DNA of 64,000 nucleotides from Lineus longissimus. Its lineage: Eukaryota; Nemertea; Pilidiophora; Heteronemertea; Lineidae. The notes below the pieces were generated by a model that was given only the letters and a program-made list of their open reading frames with translations, was not told the origin of the DNA and searched no databases. Of the stretch, positions 60,360 to 64,000 are shown one piece after another; positions within the stretch are counted from its first letter, which is position 1, and each line of letters begins with the position of its first letter. The stretch spans positions 2,480,001 through 2,544,000 of the forward strand of contig NC_088317.1 of the NCBI RefSeq assembly GCF_910592395.1. Direction: 5' to 3'. Both the position numbers and the translations under genes were made by a program.

Positions 60360-60999
60360 TTAAAGTATATAATTTTTATTGATACACTCTGACTGGGCAT
60401 GAATAAGTCCCCAGTTCTCTCTGACGGGATTGCCATATTGCCTTTGTATTTGGAATTTCAGATCTACATGCAAACGAGGTATCATTTCGTTCATCCTATT
60501 AATAACATCAGACTCAGTTGAATTTGAATTCTGTGGGGCATCTAGAGTGCATGCACGAAAATCTGATGATCTTTTGCGTCCACTTGAACCAAAAGTAACA
60601 GCGAGTCCTGTCTGAATGATTTGGTCAGAAAGAGCAACGTTGTCCAAATCGAGTACGAAGGTTAAGGGTCGTACGAGAGGAGCGAACATCCGTTATGGAT
60701 GACCATAGACTGTCATCTTGAGACCACCAGCCATCGCCCCAATCGCGGTTTCAAGGATGCCCGGCATGCCGCGGTGTAAATCAACCTAACGAACAGCTCA
60801 TCGCCTGGCCATGGCCATTGTCTGCAAGTCTGTCAAGGACACTGCGACTTGGCAGTTTGAAGTCGAGATAAATTTGAGGAATCATGTCGGTCACTCGTCT
60901 CTGAAGAATTTTAAAATCTGCTATAAAGCGTAAATCGGAAGGTCCATGATTTCGAAACCAACAAAATGAGAGAAAAAATACCCAATGGCGATAGGTCCA
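60360..60999 (-). pseudogene. Decayed coding-like region with an internally repeated MIP motif
   Basis: Three adjacent minus-strand open segments look protein-like but do not form one intact frame. Segment 1 (60999-60781) contains RVTDMIPQIYLDFK. Segment 2 (60785-60696) reads GMPGILETAIGAMAGGLK and is in another frame. Segment 3 (60689-60360, 109 codons) is in frame with segment 2 after one TAA at 60693-60695 and contains RMNEMIPRLHVDLK. The two 14-residue motifs agree at R, M, I, P, D and K, and the other positions are nearly all conservative (V/M, D/E, I/L, Y/H, F/L), suggesting an ancient internal duplication under protein-level constraint. TTTTAAAATTCTTCAG directly before segment 1's motif could be a splice acceptor, so separate exons rather than a frameshift are possible. 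An AATAAA (plus-strand TTTATT at 60375-60380) lies at the end. I do not recognise the family. Confidence 0.3.
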
Positions 61000-62132
61000 T
61001 CACAATTTCAACGGTTCAAGGCCCAGCGTCTATCCGGGCCGGGATGGACCACTTTCCTGGAGGGCATGACGGTTCGATTCATGTTCACGCTGGTGATTTG
61101 TTGACAGATTAAACCAGTTATAGTTTGACTTATTCCCCAATACACAAGATGGCTATCGACCGTTAACACTGATAAACTGAGTCGTAATTAGGGGGGGGGG
61201 GAGAGGGCAACTGGGGCTATATACCTGTCCACCAAACATATCCCCAAAAATTTGTTTTTCATGCAGTTTGGGGATGAAAAGTGGCCTACTGCAAAGTGCC
61301 CCCCTCCGCCCCATGCTCAAGTAGTTACGGCCCTGATTCTAACTGCAGATACCACCCACTCCCTCCATTTAGAACAACTTTCTAAAGACCCTGGTAACTG
61401 AAAAGCGCGAAATATCAAACCCATATCGGAATCTGGCGGAAACTTGATCAAACTTATCATAAAATGAATAAATACAGCGAGCACTTGTCCGAGTTTAACC
61501 TCATTTCAACACAAAATCGGTCACAACAAGTAAACGGTAGAAGAAAGGCTGCAACCTTAAGATGTTCATTTCATGTTTGCGATAGGTAAACATTGAATTG
61601 TTCCGCGCGAAAGTTGTTGACCTTTTTACGGCAGCATAGGCCTCAAGTAGGACCAACTGTGATTCACATTGTTGGAAAATTGTTCTAGAATGTATTCAGG
61701 AGAGAAAAGATAGATTTCAAAGCACAATTGAACATTTTTCGCACCACTCTAACGTTTATTTTGAATTGGCAGCGGAACACTACCTATTTTGTTGACGACA
61801 AAGGCCTAAAACTTTGTAAATACTTAAACTTTGAGTTGAGAACTCGACTATTTTCAAAGTCTACATGACTCAACTTTGACGGAATGTTTCTCGCTAGGTC
61901 GCTTTACACAGACTTCCCGCCAATCGCTATTAAAAACTAGACGTGGACTTATAAGCTCTTTTTAAATAGAAGGAGCCTGCAATCCAGATAATTACCAGTA
62001 CTCCGCGCCAGTACCTTACTGTAGTAATATTGTATGCTTTCAGTCATCCAGGCGGTTTTCAATAATATATTACAAAGTAAAATGTGTTTACTCGATTCGA
62101 ATATGCTGGAGATTGTCTACACTTTACCAATT
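61000..62132. other. Intergenic, no gene recognised
   Basis: Non-coding, AT-rich DNA with an 11-nt G run at 61191-61201 followed by purine-rich sequence. The stretch at 61.2-61.35 kb has C/G-rich low-complexity patches of the kind found in old mobile-element tails, but nothing definite. Confidence 0.45.
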
Positions 62133-63426
62133 CCAAAATGGCTTTTTCAGGACTGACGTTGTTCTCGTCCGATTTCCCAACTCCCATCAACAGATCAGAC
62201 ACTGTGGCTTGTCCGATTTCCCATCTCCCATCAACAGATCAGACACTGTGGCGTGTCCGATTTCCCGACTCCCATCAACAGATCAGACACTGTGGCTTGT
62301 CCGATTTCCCAACTCCCATCAACATATCAGACACTGTGGCCTGTCCGATTTCCCAACTCCATCAACAGATCAGAAACTGTGGCGTGTCCGATTTCCCAAC
62401 TCCCATCAACAGATCAGACACTGTGGCTTGTCCGATTTCCCAACTCCCATCAACAGATCAGACACTGTGGCTTGTCCGATTTCCCAACTCCCATCAACAG
62501 ATCAGACACTGTGGCTTGTCCGATTTCCCAACTCCCATCAACAGATCAGACACTGTGGCGTGTCCGATTTCCCAACTCCCATCAACAGATCAGACACTGT
62601 GGCTTGTCCGATTTCCCAACTCCCATCGAACAGATCAGACACTGTGGCGTGTCCGATTTCCCAACTCCCATCAACAGATCAGACACTGTGGCGTGTCCGA
62701 TTTCCCAACTTCCATCAACAGATCAGACACTGTGGCTTGTCCGATTTCCCAACTCCCATCAACAGATCAGAAACTGTGGCTTGTCCGATTTCCCAACTCC
62801 CATCAACAGATCAGACACTGTGGCCTGTCCGATTTCCCAACTCCCATCAACAGATCAGAAACTGTGGCTTGTCCGATTTCTCAACTCCTATCAACAGATC
62901 AGACACTGTGGCCTGTCCGATTTCCCAACTCCCATCAACAGATCAGACACTGTGGCCTGTCCGATTTCCCAACTCCCATCAACAGATCAGAAACTGTGGC
63001 TTGTCCGATTTCTCAACTCCTATCAACAGATCAGACACTGTGGCCTGTCCGATTTCCCAACTCTCATCAACAGATCAGAAACTGTGGCTTGTCCGATTTC
63101 CCAACTTCCATCAACAGATCAGACACTGTGGCGTGTCCGATTTCCCAACTCCCATCAACAGATCAGACACTGTGGCTTGTCCGATTTCCCAACTCCCATC
63201 AACTGATCAGACACTGTGGCTTGTCCGATTTCCCCACTCCCGTCAACAGATCAGACACAGTGGCTTGTCCGAATTCCCAACTCCCATCAACTGATCAGAC
63301 ACTGTGGCTTGCAATTACTTGTGGTGCACGTGGTACACCGGGCCGTGAAAGCAATGCCATCCGTATCCTCAAGGGAAGTTGCGAGATCGGACGAGAAAAA
63401 CGTCAGTCCTGATGAAGCCATTGTCG
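62133..63426. mobile_element. Inverted-repeat-bracketed satellite element
   Basis: A 50-bp sequence at 62133-62182 is matched in inverted orientation at 63377-63426 with 43 of 50 positions identical, including ATCGGACGAGAA and AACGTCAGTCCTGA. Weaker similarity continues about 20 bp outward on both sides. Between the two arms lies the 44-bp tandem array plus about 65 bp of unique sequence on the right. The inner 17 or so bases of the left arm are also the beginning of the first repeat unit, so the array appears to have grown from the terminal repeat. This layout is that of a non-autonomous DNA element with a central minisatellite (foldback-like or pearl-like). No transposase and no clear target-site duplication were found. 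Confidence 0.65.
62166..63312 (+). repeat. 44-bp satellite array, about 26 units
   Basis: Head-to-tail units of 44 bp with the parts TTGTCCGATTTCCCAACTCC, CATCAACAGATCAGA and CACTGTGGC. Units differ by a few recurrent variants: GTGGCTTG, GTGGCGTG or GTGGCCTG; CAGACACTG or CAGAAACTG; and occasional TCTCAACTCCTATC. There is one 1-bp deletion near 62358 and one 1-bp insertion near 62628. Variants recur in blocks (the pair of units with TCTCAACTCC appears twice), showing duplication of multi-unit segments. Because 44 leaves remainder 2 on division by 3, all three forward frames read the same cycle, and none contains a stop across the array. Confidence 0.97.
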
Positions 63427-64000
63427 AAAACGGTGAAACTGCAGGCAAAAATGGTAGTCATAGAACCTTTTAAACATGACTGTACAGGGATTAAAACACT
63501 GGGCTTATTCGCAATTGCATATGTCACTCCAGCTTTACAACGGTCCACCATCAGGTTTCAGCCCCAGTTGTCTTTAGTTTCCTGAAGACAAAGGCCTCAA
63601 ATCCGGCCCGATAAACCTATTGAGATCCTATTGTGATTGGTAATGATATCGCTGATGCAGCTGCAAGTTGACCATAACTCTATCAAAAGGCTTTATTTAG
63701 CTATTGAATTAAAATATTGGGAAAAAACACGGTCGTTTTGTCGATTATTATTCTTGAACTGGTGTAAATCTGTCAGGTTAGGCGACAGCTTTCCAGGATT
63801 GTCACTTTCAAAGTTTGAACGGAGTGCATCAGGCCTGCTTGTAGAATGTGTTTTGCGGGGGATCCAGTACAATTCTAAGTCTTGTTATCACAAAGGGCGG
63901 AAATGACACGCTCTTTTGGCAGCACTTAGCATCCAAAGTGCTTTTCAGTATAGAGGCCATACTCCCACAGGATTCTTCACATAATACACTCAAGCTCTGT
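63427..64000. other. Intergenic, no gene recognised
   Basis: AT-rich DNA to the right edge. Short open readings (up to 89 codons, plus strand 63637-63906) have no recognisable domain. Nothing else seen. Confidence 0.5.

Noticed and set aside
62166-63312. CRISPR-like array
   Set aside because: Units are contiguous 44-bp tandem repeats with no unique spacers, in an animal genome.
63377-63440. Hammerhead ribozyme core (CTGATGA followed by GAAA) in the right arm of the 62-63 kb element
   Set aside because: The segment between the two core words does not form a convincing stem II, and no stem III with a cleavage triplet follows.

Overview
This is a 64 kb piece of a multicellular animal genome, almost certainly an invertebrate with motile cilia. 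Only two protein-coding genes can be recognised. One is the 5' end of an axonemal dynein heavy chain (DNAH2 type), split by short GT-AG introns, on the minus strand at the left edge. The other is a complete single-exon SoxB2 (Sox14/21-type) transcription factor gene on the plus strand at about 38 kb. Short introns (about 180-350 bp), lineage-typical repeats and a dispersed TAGGCCTA octamer argue against a vertebrate. A marine lophotrochozoan or ambulacrarian fits, but the phylum cannot be fixed from this window.

Layout. Positions 158-2397 (minus) hold the first five coding exons of DNAH2. A likely untranslated leader exon ends at 3138, and the rest of the gene lies beyond the left edge. From 3.1 to 37.7 kb there is AT-rich intergenic DNA. 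It carries a 25-bp minisatellite (9.5-10.1 kb), four tRNA-Thr(AGT) genes embedded in a 184-bp tandem repeat (14.14-14.87 kb), a 32-bp minisatellite with higher-order structure (26.8-27.3 kb), a three-copy 98-bp repeat (30.4-30.7 kb), an inverted pair of AGGTCA-type nuclear-receptor-like sites (35.24 kb), and two divergent solo tRNA-Thr(AGT) genes (35.8 and 36.6 kb). The SoxB2 promoter, coding region and 3'UTR occupy about 37.7-40.25 kb. From 40.3 to 64 kb the DNA is again without recognisable genes. It contains small inverted-repeat elements (54.2 kb; 56.5-56.9 kb), a seventh tRNA-Thr(AGT) at 56.35 kb, a diverged 362-bp tandem duplication (58.55-59.28 kb), a decayed coding-like stretch on the minus strand (60.36-61.0 kb), and a 26-copy 44-bp satellite bracketed by 50-bp inverted repeats (62.13-63.43 kb).

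Function. DNAH2 would drive ciliary beating as a heavy chain of the two-headed inner arm dynein. SoxB2 would act in neural and ectodermal cell-fate control. The two genes have no evident functional link. The long non-coding DNA around SoxB2 is the usual setting of a developmental regulator with distal enhancers. The seven tRNA-Thr(AGT) genes, six of them identical, lie on both sides of it.

The most unusual structures are the inverted-repeat-bracketed 44-bp satellite, which is open in all three forward frames, and the tandem tRNA-Thr array. The 369-bp element with perfect 16-bp inverted ends and the degraded coding-like region with an internally repeated MIP motif come next. All identifications rest on reading the sequence by eye; no database search was run.
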